A DNA stretch of 64,000 nt from Planococcus citri (Eukaryota; Arthropoda; Insecta; Hemiptera; Pseudococcidae). Positions 24,701-36,152 of the stretch are shown piece after piece; positions within the stretch are counted from its first letter, which is position 1, and each line of letters opens with the position of its first letter. A program made the position numbers and the translations under genes. The DNA lies in NCBI RefSeq assembly GCF_950023065.1, contig NC_088680.1, positions 40,040,559 through 40,104,558 on the forward strand, given 5' to 3'. The notes under the pieces were generated by a model that was not told where the DNA came from, ran no database searches, and saw nothing but the letters and a program-made list of their open reading frames with translations.

Positions 24701-27190
24701 AATTCTAACAAATTTCTCAAATCATTAGACCCATCACTAATCGAACCTCTCAAGCAGAGAGTGATTGGTGGTGATGATTGTTCGTTTGTAGGCTTATTAG
24801 GCCTGATTTGGTCACCTGAGAGTGATAAATTATCAATAAATATTAAACTGGATCAAATACCAGAAATAATAACAAAAAGAGTCATGTTGAGTGACATTTC
24901 GAAAATTTTCGATATTTTGGGAATTTTAACTCCTGTTTTAATTACTGGAAAAATTCTCCTACAAACATTATGGAAAGAAGGTAGAGAATGGGATGAGCCC
25001 ATTTCTGCTGATTTATCAAAAGATTATTTGGAATATCGTGAGGAATTGCCTCTCTTAGTAGGGTATAATATACCTAGGTGCTATGCACTAACAAAATGTG
25101 TCAAAATTAGACAATTAATTGGATTTTGCGATGCATCAACGAGTGCATATTGTGCTGTAATTTACGTTCGTACAATAGATGAAAATGGCAATATTTTTGT
25201 CTCATTTGCATGCTCAAAAACTAGAGTTGCACCTATAAAAACGATACAGCCTATACATAGGCTCGAATTGATGGCAGCTGAATTGCTGGCTAATTTGATA
25301 AACAGGTTACAAGATATCCTGAAAATAAATGAATTTTATTGCTTTTCGGATTCTCAAGTTACTTTGGCTTGGTTAAAAATGGATCCACTCAAATTGAAAT
25401 TATTCGTTTCGAACAGAGTAATAAAAATTTTGGCATTGACCAAAACTGAGAATTGGTCCTATATTTTAGGAACAAACAACCCAGCCGATCTAGGAACTCG
25501 CGGAGTTTCAGCAAGATCATTTATTCAAAATTTGTTATGGCTATCTGGGCCAAAATTTCTCTCAGATGAAAATTCATTTAAAGAGAATATTTCGTTGAAA
25601 GGTGAAAATATACCTATTCGAAAATTACCAGAATTGAAACATGAAAAGTCAAGTCTGAGTATTACAAAAGATTCGTCCATAATTTTGACCTTGGTTGAAA
25701 ATATATCATCATGGTATAAAATCGTTTCTATCGTTGGCTATATTCGCCGATTTATTCTCTGCTTGAAAAAACGAGTAAGAGATAAAATAGGAAAGAAAAA
25801 GGCTGTGGCTACTTCGCCTGTTAAAGCTTGCATACAAAGCTATCCAAGGTTATCCGTTTCAGAACGAAGAGAAGCGTTCTATTGCATTATTGCATTCGTT
25901 CAACGTGAACATTTCGATGAAGAATATTGGAGATTACATGCCAAAACAGGCATACAGAGAACTAGTAAATTGTTCTCTCTCGATGTATTTTTAGATACAC
26001 ATAATGTAATGCGAGTTGGTGGTAGGTTATCTGCTTCAAACTTCTCGTATGATAAGAAGCATCCCATTGCGGTGCATGCTACTTCTACCTTTATTCGTTC
26101 GTATGTACGTATGGTACATGAAAGATATTATCACGCATCTCGATCGTTTGTACTGAATTATGTACGAGGTCAATTTTGGGTAGTAGGAAACCTGATTTTG
26201 ATTATTAAAAATGTATTTAGAAATTGTGTAATATGCACACGTCACAACGCTCGTTTAATGGAGCAAATTATGGGAGATTTACCTCCTGAAAGAACAAAAA
26301 TTCAAAGACCATTTTCGTGTATAGGTGTTGACCTATCAGGTGCAGTTTCTATGAAATGTACCAATCACAGGTCTTACAAAATTTACAAGGCATACATTGT
26401 CTTTTTCGTATGCTTCAGTACTAGAGCAGTACATATTGATCTCGTTGAAGATCTGACTTCCGAGGCATTTTTAAATTGTCTTGAGAGATTCGTGAGTAGA
26501 AGAGGGTTACCTCGCGTTATCTATTCAGATAACGGAACAAATTTCATCGGACTTCGTAATTTTCTACAAAGTAGTAGATATAATCAATTCGTTGATGAAA
26601 ACTTGATAGAATGGAAAACTATCGCTCCTCGCAGCCCACATCAAGGGGGATTGTGGGAATCGGCAGTAAAGGCCGGAAAATCGTTACTAGCCAAAGCTAT
26701 TGGCAATCAAACATTGAATGTGTTTGAATTGAACACAGTTCTATCCAAGGTCGAATGTATTCTTAATTCGAGACCAATTGCATATAAAAAATGCAATCAA
26801 TTTGTTGAACCCCTAACTCCGGGGCATTTTTTAATCGGATCTTCATTCCATGAAATTCCTACATTGGATGAAGAAAATTTAAATATCAAATTACGATATC
26901 GTTTGTGGACCAGAATTGTGGAATCATTCTGGACAATCTGGAAAAGAGATTATTTGAACCAATTACAAGTTCGTTCCAAATGGAAAAAGAATGAGAAAAT
27001 TCTCAAGATTGATGATGTAGTACTACTTCGTACTCAAGGAGAAAAATCCTTCAGCTGGCCAATGGGCATAGTTGTAGGTACCTACCCAGATAAAAAGGGT
27101 GTCGTGCGAAATGCCGATATTCGATTGGCTAATGGCACAGTTCGTAAAACGAGTATTCAAAATCTCGCCTTGTTACCAATTAATGGTTAA
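21734..27190 (+). CDS. gag-pol: BEL/Pao Gag-Pol polyprotein, copy 1 (1,818 aa)
   Basis: One uninterrupted frame for all retrotransposition enzymes. In order: a charged, probably coiled-coil Gag start; a DUF1759-like Gag region (about 176-330); a serine run (about 348-362) coded by TCG/TCA repeats; and zinc knuckles C404-C407-H411-C416 and C437-C440-H445-C450. Next come an aspartic protease with D544-Q-G; reverse transcriptase with motif-A D876 and motif C Y952-V-D-N955; RNase H with D1133, E1178, D1206 and D1252; an integrase H2C2 finger (H1462, H1467, C1498, C1501); the DDE triad D1533, D1599, E1642; and a DUF5641-like tail (about 1690-1814). Length is normal for the family. Family proteins usually have YVDD, so N955 may weaken polymerisation. 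Met9 (21758) has a better start context (A at -3) than Met1 (T at -3), so translation may begin there. No env follows. Confidence 0.96.
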   Translation: MKIIHYPTMSPEDAAAAREAALEKAKEDLKRDRRLLIRNLIANHEMVSIQISDANEQASEALLNEISTNIEQWRADLDMLAKINTELCDFIDPEWTVEQIAANDDEICSEYQTSRFEMNNLIGKFRTIESKFRLEQEKNDRQSGRATYSKRSFGGGHTSLYFDAPVINPMLKIQDIPVPKFDGIYKNYPDWHEEFINIVHRNENLDDYQRMFLLKRALVGKAEHFLKDFGTKGELYKSALDAIEFSYDNRRRIIAEHLAALFDSPAIKVPTLRDSLDELNRTIRGLKVCGINTDALSPVITFMVSRKLPEKIRLDWENSIQEKSKYPEHTKLFEFLQNRCFAYETATASASSSSSSSSSVPVNESSKTKVQSKLVKSSGSVPAKKSFAADSSSSKSVGRLPPKCLCCGDLHYLNQCAIFCCKSVNDKFEFVKAHSLCLKCFNPNHKVGDCKRYDCAKCKGRHNILLHREPNNGSSGPNTQTSSNNLGHNTNQSSESGNSTGSGSASTTNTSACAFASSRSVILSTAIVKVQGKNGVTLGRVLFDQGSEASLISREFCEKANLKVVKSQVTTNLVGINDNSKELTHSSRFVLKSRYNSFSIVIDADVINKIPCSVSQHDISKIVEDFNSLSFGESKDLLPHSNVDILLGNEYVEFIFEEKRRFVESLCLRDSKFGVIVSGAIKKASFLAERKPFCGLSNTELSVQFDHFVNSDKFTENNSKNDELITEYALIDKHFEETYSIDPESGKFVISLPLKSSVENLKGSFHRVRNIYLKSEKRRSEIAKKGYVDILNEYIKLGHLCTLEGNPKENAYFIPHHLVSKTTTSGVSFRLVFNASFLDELGTSLNDHFLNGPPIQRDLFAIILSFRLYIIAICADIFRMYRSIWIAKQDWHLQTIFYRFEPNEVLKLAELTTLVNGIGPAMFLATKCLNKVGELIKKSSPKAAQSIQDEFYVDNWMSGAMDENSAIELQKIVHSSLKKFGFNLTKYQSNSNKFLKSLDPSLIEPLKQRVIGGDDCSFVGLLGLIWSPESDKLSINIKLDQIPEIITKRVMLSDISKIFDILGILTPVLITGKILLQTLWKEGREWDEPISADLSKDYLEYREELPLLVGYNIPRCYALTKCVKIRQLIGFCDASTSAYCAVIYVRTIDENGNIFVSFACSKTRVAPIKTIQPIHRLELMAAELLANLINRLQDILKINEFYCFSDSQVTLAWLKMDPLKLKLFVSNRVIKILALTKTENWSYILGTNNPADLGTRGVSARSFIQNLLWLSGPKFLSDENSFKENISLKGENIPIRKLPELKHEKSSLSITKDSSIILTLVENISSWYKIVSIVGYIRRFILCLKKRVRDKIGKKKAVATSPVKACIQSYPRLSVSERREAFYCIIAFVQREHFDEEYWRLHAKTGIQRTSKLFSLDVFLDTHNVMRVGGRLSASNFSYDKKHPIAVHATSTFIRSYVRMVHERYYHASRSFVLNYVRGQFWVVGNLILIIKNVFRNCVICTRHNARLMEQIMGDLPPERTKIQRPFSCIGVDLSGAVSMKCTNHRSYKIYKAYIVFFVCFSTRAVHIDLVEDLTSEAFLNCLERFVSRRGLPRVIYSDNGTNFIGLRNFLQSSRYNQFVDENLIEWKTIAPRSPHQGGLWESAVKAGKSLLAKAIGNQTLNVFELNTVLSKVECILNSRPIAYKKCNQFVEPLTPGHFLIGSSFHEIPTLDEENLNIKLRYRLWTRIVESFWTIWKRDYLNQLQVRSKWKKNEKILKIDDVVLLRTQGEKSFSWPMGIVVGTYPDKKGVVRNADIRLANGTVRKTSIQNLALLPING

Positions 27191-27428
27191 ATTTTTTTTT
27201 GAATTTGTAATATCGATTGATGTAATTTTAATCACTTTAATATTTCGTGTCATTTTATGTAAATGAACATGTTGATTTTCGAATTTTTTAATTATGTATT
27301 TCGAATGTATTTGTATGATGCGTAATCTTTGTAAACTTGCATTTTTCCCCTGTTGATATTTTGATACTGTTTTTTGTATTAGTTGTTGTTTTTTATTATT
27401 TTTTAATTGTTAATTTCTTCTTTAATTA

Positions 27429-27449
27429 GAAGGAGGTTTGACCTCCTTC
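27429..27449 (+). other. Hairpin abutting the polypurine tract
   Basis: GAAGGAGGT, loop TTG, ACCTCCTTC: a perfect 9-bp stem ending one base before the G-run. It lies in the 269-base 3' untranslated region (27191-27459), which is otherwise T/A-rich and shows no frame. It might help define the plus-strand primer or act in the transcript's 3' end. Function is inferred. Confidence 0.7.
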
Positions 27450-27457
27450 GGGGGGAA
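27450..27457 (+). promoter_or_regulatory. Polypurine tract
   Basis: GGGGGGAA, two bases before the 3' LTR (TGTTGGGG at 27460). This is the expected place for the RNase H-resistant plus-strand primer of an LTR retrotransposon. Confidence 0.85.
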
Positions 27458-27459
27458 TA

Positions 27460-27717
27460 TGTTGGGGTATTAATTACCATTAGTATTCGTTTATACTCGG
27501 CGATGTTCGTGCCGAATCGTTATCTGTAGTTTAGCAAATGTTCTCGCATCATTATTCTCGTACTTCGAGTAACTTGTATTTTTCTATCCGACTAAATGGT
27601 CTGTTTTATCGTGTGTACTTTTGTGCAATTATGTTGTTTCGTTAATTAAACTATTTCGTTCGTCGTTCGAATTTATTTGAAGTTTTATTTTTCGTATTTT
27701 TTACTATGAAAGAAACA
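27460..27717 (+). repeat. 3' LTR, BEL copy 1 (258 bp)
   Basis: Same ends and length as the 5' LTR, with 5 differences. A possible ATTAAA polyadenylation signal lies at 27645-27650. It shares with the 3' LTR of copy 2 three bases that differ from both 5' LTRs, and differs from that LTR at 3 positions. Confidence 0.96.
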
Positions 27718-27722
27718 AAGCA
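27718..27722. other. Target-site duplication, right, BEL copy 1
   Basis: AAGCA, matching 21118-21122. The monomer resumes with CCTATGATTTG. Confidence 0.92.
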
Positions 27723-28562
27723 CCTATGATTTGTGGAGACTTGGTCAGTGATTTTCAAGAAATATCAAAATGGCCGTATGAGTTGAGTACCGCATTTTGT
27801 GAATGATGGAAAAAGGTGAAAATTTCCACTTACAAAACAACTATGATTTGTGGAGACTTGGTCAGTGATTTTCAAGAAATATCAAAATGGCCGTATAAGT
27901 TGAGTACGGCATTTTGTGAATGATGGAAAAAGGTGAAAATTTCCACTTACCAAGCACCTATGATTTGTGGAGACTTGGTCAGTGATTTTCAAGAAATATC
28001 AAAATGGCCGTATAAGTTGAGTACGGCATTTTGTGAATGATGGAAAAAGGTGAAAATTTCCACTTACCAAGCACCTATGATTTGTGGAGACTTGGTCAGT
28101 GATTTTCAAGAAATATCAAAATGGCCGTATAAGTTGAGTACGGCATTTTGTGAATGATGGAAAAAGGTGAAAATTTCCACTTACCAAGCACCTATGATTT
28201 GTGGTGACTTGGTCAGTGATTTTCATAAAATATCAAAATGGCCGTATAAGTTGAGTACGGCATTTTGTGAATGATGGAAAAAGGTGAATTTTCATAAAAT
28301 ATCAAAATGGCCGTATAAGTTGAGTACGGCATTTTGTGAATGATGGAAAAAGGTGAAAATTTCCACTTACCAAGCACCTATGATTTGTGGAGACTTGGTC
28401 AGTGATTTTCATAAAATATCAAAATGGCTGTATAAGTTGAGTACGGCATTTTGTGAATGATGGAAAAAGGTGAAAATTTCCACTTACCAAGCACCTATGA
28501 TTTGTGGAGACTTGGTCAGTGATTTTCAAGAAATATCAAAATGGCCGTATAAGTTGAGTACG

Positions 28563-29307
28563 GCATTTTGTGAATGATGGAAAAAGGTGAATTTTCATAA
28601 AATATCAAAATGGCCGTATAAGTTGAGTACGGCATTTTGTGAATGATGGAAAAAGGTGAAAATTTCCACTTACCAAGCACCTATGATTTGTGGAGACTTG
28701 GTCAGTGATTTTCATAAAATATCAAAATGGCAGTATAAGTTGTGTACGGCATTTTGTGAATGATGGAAAAAGGTGAAAATTTCCACTTACCAAGCACCTA
28801 TGATTTGTGGAGACTTGGTCTGTGATTTTCATAAAATATCAAAATGGCCGTATAAGTTGAGTACGGCATTTTGTGAATGATGGAAAAAGGTGAAAATTTC
28901 CACTTACCAAGCACCTATGATTTGTGGAGACTTGGTCAGTGATTTTCAAGAAATATCAAAATGGCCGTACAAGTTGAGTACGGCATTTTGTGAATGATGG
29001 AAAAAGGTGAAAATTTCCACTTACAAAACAACTATGATTTGTGGAGACTTGGTCAGTGATTTTCAAGAAATATCAAAATGGCAGTATAAGTTGAGTACGG
29101 CATTTTGTGAATGATGGAAAAAGGTGAAAATTTCCACTTACCAAGCTCCTATGATTTGTGGAGACTTGGTCAGTGATTTTCATAAAATATCAAAATGGGC
29201 GTATAAGTTGAGTACTGCATTTTGTGAATGATGGAAAAAGGTGAAAATTTCCACTTACCAAGCACCTATGATTTGTGGAGACTTGGTCAGTGATTTTCAT
29301 AAAATAT
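28563..29307. repeat. Segment duplicated in block C (58513-59257)
   Basis: Exact offset 29,950. Rare variants include GGCAGTATAAGTTGTG, GGTCTGTGATTTTC (28821/58771), CCGTACAAG and CCAAGCTCCT (29141/59091), and GGGCGTATAAG. Similarity continues to about 30050 at an offset of 29,833, one monomer fewer in block C. Confidence 0.8.
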
Positions 29308-30965
29308 CAAAATGGCTGTATAAGTTGAGTACGGCATTTTGTGAATGATGGAAAAAGGTGAAAATTTCCACTTACCAAGCACCTATGATTTGTGGAGACT
29401 TGGTCAGTGATTTTCATAAAATATCAAGATGGCCGTATAAGTTGAGTACGGCATTTTGTGAATGATGGAAAAAGGTGAAAATTTCCATTTACCAAGCACC
29501 TATGATTTGTGGAGACTTGGTCAGTGATTTTCAAGAAATATCAAAATGGCCGTATAAGTTGAGTACGGCATTTTGTGAATGATGGAAAAAGGTGAAAATT
29601 TCCACTTACCAAGCACCTATGATTTGTGGAGACTTGGTCAGTGATTTTCATAAAATATCAAAATGGCCGTATAAGTTGAGTATGGCATTTTGTGAATGAT
29701 GGAAAAAGGTGAAAATTTCCACTTACCAAGCACCTATGATTTGTGGAGACTTGGTCAGTGATTTTCATAAAATATCAAAATGGCAGTATAAGTTGAGTCT
29801 GGCATTTTGTGAATGATGGAAAAAGGTGAAAATTTCCACTTACCAAGCACCTATGATTTGTGGTGACTTGGTCAGTGATTTTCAAGAAATATCAAAATGG
29901 CCGTATGAGTTGAGTATGGCATTTTGTGAATGATGGAAAAAGGTGAAAATTTCCACTTACCAAGCACCTATGATTTGTGGAGACTTGGTCAGTGATTTTC
30001 ATAAAATATCAAAATGGCCCTATAAGTTGAGTACGGCATTTTGTGAATGATGGAAAAAGGTGAAAATTTCCACTTACCAAGCACCTATGATTTGTGGAGA
30101 CTTGGTCAGTGATTTTCAAGAAATATCAAAATGGCCGTATAAGTTGAGTACGGCATTTTGTGAATGATGGAAAAAGGTGAAAATTTCCACTTACCAAGCA
30201 CCTATGATTTGTGGAGACTTGGTCAGTGATTTTCATAAAATATCAAGATGGCGGTATAAGTTGAGTACGGCATTTTGTGAATGATGGAAAAAGGTGAAAA
30301 TTTCCATTTACCAAGCACCTATGATTTGTGGAGACTTGGTCAGTGATTTTCAAGAAATATCGAAATGGTTGTATAAGTTCAGTACAGCATTTTGTGAATG
30401 ATGGAAAAAGGTGAAAATTTCCACTTACCAAGCACCTATGATTTGTGGAGACTTGGTCAGTGATTTTCATAAAATATCAAAATGGCCTTATAAGTTGAGT
30501 ACGGCATTTTGTGAATGATGGAAAAAAGTGAATGTTCATAAAATATCAAAATGGCCGTATAAGTTGAGTACGGCATTTTGTGAATGATGGAAAAAGTTGA
30601 AAATTCCCACTTACCAAGCACCTATGATTTGTGGAGACTTGGTCAGTGATTTTCAAGAAATATCAAAATGGCCGTATAAGTTGAGTACGGCATTTTGTGA
30701 ATGATGGAAAAAGGTGAAAATTTCCACTTACCAAGCACCTATGATTTGTGGAGACTTGGTCAGTGATTTTCAAGAAATATCAAAATGGCCGTATAAGTTG
30801 AGTACGGCATTTTGTGAATGATGGAAAAAGGTGAATTTTCATAAAATATCAAAATGGCCGTATAAGTTGAGTACAGCATTTTGTGAATGATGGAAAAAAG
30901 TGAAAATTTCCACTTACCAAGCACCTATGATTTGTGGAGACTTGGTCAGTGATTTTCAAGAAATA

Positions 30966-32310
30966 TCAAAATGGCCGTATAAGTTGAGTACGGCATTTTG
31001 TGAATGATGGAAAAAGGTGAAAATTTCCACTTACCAAGCACCTATGATTTGTGGAGACTTGGTCAGTGATTTTCAAGAAATATCGAAATGGTTGTATAAG
31101 TTCAGTACAGCATTTTGTGAATGATGGAAAAAGGTGAAAATTTCCACTTACCAAGCACCTATGATTTGTGGAGACTTGGTCAGTGATTTTCATAAAATAT
31201 CAAAATGGCCTTATAAGTTGAGTACGGCATTTTGTGAATGATGGAAAAAAGTGAATGTTCATAAAATATCAAAATGGCCGTATAAGTTGAGTACGGCATT
31301 TTGTGAATGATGGAAAAAGTTGAAAATTCCCACTTACCAAGCACCTATGATTTGTGGAGACTTGGTCAGTGATTTTCAAGAAATATCAAAATGGCCGTAT
31401 AAGTTGAGTACGGCATTTTGTGAATGATGGAAAAAGGTGAAAATTTTCACTTACCAAGCACCTATGATTTGTGGAGACTTGGTCAGTGATTTTCATAAAA
31501 TATCAAAATGGCCGTATAAGTTGTGTACGGCATTTTGTGAATGATGGAAAAAGGTGAAAATTTCCACTTACCAAGCACCTATGATTTGTGGAGACTAGGT
31601 CAGTGATTTTCAAGAAATATCAAAATGGCCGTATAAGTTGAGTACGGCATTTTGTGAATGATGGAAAAAGGTGAAAATTTCCACTTACCAAGCAACTATG
31701 ATTTGTGGAGACTTGGTCAGTGATTTTCATAAAATATCAAAATGGCCGTATAAGTTGAGTACGGCATTTTGTGAATGATGGAAAAAGGTGAAAATTTCCA
31801 CTTACCAAGCACCTATGATTTGTGGAGACTTGGTCAGTGATTTTCATAAAATATCAAAATGGCCGTATAAGTTGAGTACGGCATTTTGTGAATGATGGAA
31901 AAAGGTGAAAATTTCCACTTACCAAGCACCTATGATTTGTGGAGACTTGGTCAGTGTTTTCATAAAATATCAAAATGGCCGTATAAGTTGAGTACGGCAT
32001 TTTGTGAATGATGGAAAAAGGTGAATTTTCATAAAATATCAAAATGGCCGTATAAGTTGAGTACGGCATTTTGTGAATGATGGAAAAAGGTGAAAATTTC
32101 CACTTACCAAGCACCTACGATTTGTGGAGACTTGGTCAGTAATTTTCAAGAAATATCAAAATTGTTGTATAAGTTGAGTATGGCATTTTGTGAATGATGG
32201 AAAAAGGTGAAAATTTCCACTTACCAAGCACCTATGATTTGTGGAGACTTGGTCAGTGATTTTCATAAAATATCAAAATGGCCATATAAGTTGAGTACGG
32301 CATTTTGTGA
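30966..32310. repeat. Block B segment P, copy 1 (pair with 33883-35227)
   Basis: Offset 2,917. Shared markers are CGAAATGGTTG with AAGTTCAGTACAGC, AATGTTCATAAAAT, AAAAGTTGAAAATTCCC, GGAGACTAGG, GTGTTTTC and AAATTGTTG. The first part also repeats 723 bp upstream (30243 onward). Confidence 0.75.
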
Positions 32311-33900
32311 ATGATGGAAAAAGGTGAAAATTTCCACTTACCAAGCACCTATGATTTGTGGAGACTTGGTCAGTGATTTTCAAGAAATATCAAAATGGCC
32401 GTATGAGTTGAGTACGGCATTTTGTGAATGATGGAAAAAGGTGAAAATTTCCACTTACAAAACAACTATGATTTGTGGAGACTTGGTCAGTGAATTTCAT
32501 AAAATATCAAAATGGCCGTATAAGTTGAGTACGGCATTTTGTGAATGATGGAAAAAGGTGAAAATTTCCACTTACCAAGCACCTATGATTTGCGGAGACT
32601 TGGTCAGTGATTTTCATAAAATATCAAAATGGCCGTATAAGTTGAGTGCGGCATTTTGTGAATGATGGAAAAAGCAGAAAATTTCCACTTACCAAGCACC
32701 TATGATTTGTGGAGACTTGGTCAGTGATTTTCATAAAATATCAAAATGGCCGTATAAGTTGAGTACGGCATTTTGTGAATGATGGAAAATGGTGAAAATT
32801 TCCACTTACCAAGCACCTATGATTTGTGGAGACTTGGTCAGTGATTTTCAAGAAATATCAAAATGGCCGTATAAGTTGAGTACGGCATTTTGTGAATGAT
32901 GGAAAAAGGTGAAAATTTCCACTTACCAAGCACCTATGATTTGTGGAGACTTGGTCAGTGATTTTCAAGAAATATCAAAATGGCCGTATAAGTTGAGTAC
33001 GGCATTTTGTGAATGATGGAAAAAGGTGAAAATTTCCACTTACCAAGCACCTATGATTTGTGGAGACTTGGTCAGTGATTTTCATGAAATATCAAAATGG
33101 CCGTATAAGTTGAGTACGGCATTTTGTGAATGATGGAAAAAGGTGAAAATTTCCACTTACCAAGCACCTATGATTTGTCGAGACTTGGTCAGTGATTTTC
33201 ATAAAATATAAAAATGGCCGTATAAGTTGAGTACGGCATTTTGTGAATGATGGAAAAAGGTGAATTTTCATAAAATATCAAAATGGCCGTATAAGTTGAG
33301 TACGGCATTTTGTGAATGATGGAAAAAGGTGAAAATTTCCACTTACCAAGCACCTATGATTTGTGGTGACTTGGTCAGTGATTTTCAAGAAATATCAAAA
33401 TGGCCGTATGAGTTGAGTATGGCATTTTGTGAATGATGGAAAAAGGTGAAAATTTCCACTTACCAAGCACCTATGATTTGTCGAGACTTGGTCAGTGATT
33501 TTCATAAAATATAAAATGGCCGTATAAGTTGAGTACGGCATTTTGTGAATGATGGAAAAAGGTGAATTTTCATAAAATATCAAAATGGCCGTATAAGTTG
33601 AGTACGGCATTTTGTGAATGATGGAAAAAGGTGAAAATTTCCACTTACCCCGCACCTATGATTTGTGGAGACTTGGTCAGTGATTTTCAAGAAATATCAA
33701 AATGGCCGTATAAGTTGAGTACGGCATTTTGTGAATGATGGGAAAAGGTGAATTTTCATGAAATATCAAAATGGCCGTATGAGTTGAGTACAGCATTTTG
33801 TGAATGATGGAAAAAGGTGAAAATTTCCACTTACAAAACAACTATGATTTGTGGAGACTTGGTCAGTGATTTTCATAAAATATCAAAATGGCAGTATAAG
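32300..33900. repeat. Block B segment Q, copy 1 (pair with 36153-37753)
   Basis: Offset 3,853, with GTGAATTTCAT, GATTTGCGG, GAGTGCGGC, AAAAAGCAGA, GTCGAGAC and ATATAAAATGG markers in order. The same series occurs in block A (about 16500-18120). One difference is CCCCGCACC near 33648, where the other copies read CCAAGCACC. Confidence 0.75.
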
Positions 33901-35227
33901 TTGAGTACGGCATTTTGTGAATGATGGAAAAAGGTGAAAATTTCCACTTACCAAGCACCTATGATTTGTGGAGACTTGGTCAGTGATTTTCAAGAAATAT
34001 CGAAATGGTTGCATAAGTTCAGTACAGCATTTTGTGAATGATGGAAAAAGGTGAAAATTTCCACTTACCAAGCACCTATGATTTGTGGAGACTTGGTCAG
34101 TGATTTTCATAAAATATCAAAATGGCCTTATAAGTTGAGTACGGCATTTTGTGAATGATGGAAAAAAGTGAATGTTCATAAAATATCAAAATGGCCGTAT
34201 AAGTTGAGTACGGCATTTTGTGAATGATGGAAAAAGTTGAAAATTCCCACTTACCAAGCACCTATGATTTGTGGAGACTTGGTCAGTGATTTTCAAGAAA
34301 TATCAAAATGGCCGTATAAGTTGAGTACGGCATTTTGTGAATGATGGAAAAAGGTGAAAATTTTCACTTACCAAGCACCTATGATTTGTGGAGACTTGGT
34401 CAGTGATTTTCATAAAATATCAAAATGGCCGTATAAGTTGTGTACGGCATTTTGTGAATGATGGAAAAAGGTGAAAATTTCCACTTACCAAGCACCTATG
34501 ATTTGTGGAGACTAGGTCAGTGATTTTCAAGAAATATCAAAATGGCCGTATAAGTTGAGTACGGCATTTTGTGAATGATGGAAAAAGGTGAAAATTTCCA
34601 CTTACCAAGCAACTATGATTTGTGGAGACTTGGTCAGTGATTTTCATAAAATATCAAAATGGCCGTATAAGTTGAGTACGGCATTTTGTGAATGATGGAA
34701 AAAGGTGAAAATTTCCACTTACCAAGCACCTATGATTTGTGGAGACTTGGTCAGTGATTTTCATAAAATATCAAAATGGCCGTATAAGTTGAGTACGGCA
34801 TTTTGTGAATGATGGAAAAAGGTGAAAATTTCCACTTACCAAGCACCTATGATTTGTGGAGACTTGGTCAGTGTTTTCATAAAATATCAAAATGGCCGTA
34901 TAAGTTGAGTACGGCATTTTGTGAATGATGGAAAAAGGTGAATTTTCATAAAATATCAAAATGGCCGTATAAGTTGAGTACGGCATTTTGTGAATGATGG
35001 AAAAAGGTGAAAATTTCCACTTACCAAGCACCTACGATTTGTGGAGACTTGGTCAGTGATTTTCAAGAAATATCAAAATTGTTGTATAAGTTGAGTATGG
35101 CATTTTGTGAATGATGGAAAAAGGTGAAAATTTCCACTTACCAAGCACCTATGATTTGTGGAGACTTGGTCAGTGATTTTCATAAAATATCAAAATGGCC
35201 ATATAAGTTGAGTACGGCATTTTGTGA
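33883..35227. repeat. Block B segment P, copy 2
   Basis: Duplicate of 30966-32310 at an offset of 2,917. GGTTGCATAAG near 34010 replaces GGTTGTATAAG of copy 1. Confidence 0.75.
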
Positions 35228-36152
35228 ATGATGGAAAAAGCAGAAAATTTCCACTTACCAAGCACCTATGACTTGTGGAGACTTGGTCAGTGATTTTCAT
35301 AAAATATCAAAATGGCCGTATAAGTTGAGTACGGCATTTTGTGAATGATGGAAAATGGTGAAAATTTCCACTTACCAAGCACCTATGATTTGTGGAGACT
35401 TGGTCAGTGATTTTCAAGAAATATCAAAATGGCCGTATAAGTTGAGTACGGCATTTTGTTAATGATGGAAAAAGGTGAAAATTTCCACTTACCAAGCACC
35501 TATGATTTGTGGAGACTTGGTCAGTGATTTTCAAGAAATATCAAAATGGCCGTATAAGTTGAGTACGGCATTTTGTGAATGATGGAAAAAGGTGAAAATT
35601 TCCACTTACCAAGCACCTATGATTTGTGGAGACTTGGTCAGTGATTTTCATAAAATATCAAAATGGCCGTATAAGTTGAGTACGGCATTTTGTGAATGAT
35701 GGAAAAAGGTGAAAATTTCCACTTACCAAGCACCTATGATTTGTGGAGACTTGGTCAGTGATTTTCATAAAATATCAAAATGGCCGTATAAGTTGAGTAC
35801 GGCATTTTGTGAATGATGGAAAAAGGTGAAAATTTCCACTTACCAAGCACCTATGATTTGTGGTGACTTGGTCAGTGATTTTCAAGAAATATCAAAATGG
35901 CCGTATGAGTTGAGTATGGCATTTTGTGAATGATGGAAAAAGGTGAAAATTTCCACTTACCAAGCACCTATGATTTGTGGAGACTTGGTCAGTGATTTTC
36001 ATAAAATATCAAAATGGCCGTATAAGTTGAGTACGGCATTTTGTGAATGATGGAAAAAGGTGAAAATTTCCACTTACCAAGCACCTATGATTTGTGGAGA
36101 CTTGGTCAGTGATTTTCATAAAATATCAAAATGGCCATATAAGTTGAGTACG

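Larger units (their letters stand above)
21123..27717 (+). mobile_element. BEL/Pao LTR retrotransposon, copy 1 (6,595 bp, structurally complete)
   Basis: Complete element with 258-bp LTRs, a primer binding site, a structured 353-bp leader, one open gag-pol frame, a 269-bp 3' region with polypurine tract, and a clean 5-bp target duplication. Domain order PR-RT-RNaseH-IN within one frame, a DUF1758-type protease and a DUF5641-like C-terminus place it in BEL/Pao, not Gypsy or Copia. No env frame is present. LTRs differ at 5 of 258 positions by direct comparison. It looks structurally intact, but the RT carries YVDN, so activity is uncertain. Confidence 0.96.

Noticed and set aside
27191..27459. 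Third frame (env) after pol
   Set aside because: Only 269 bases lie between the stop codon and the 3' LTR, T/A-rich with no usable frame.
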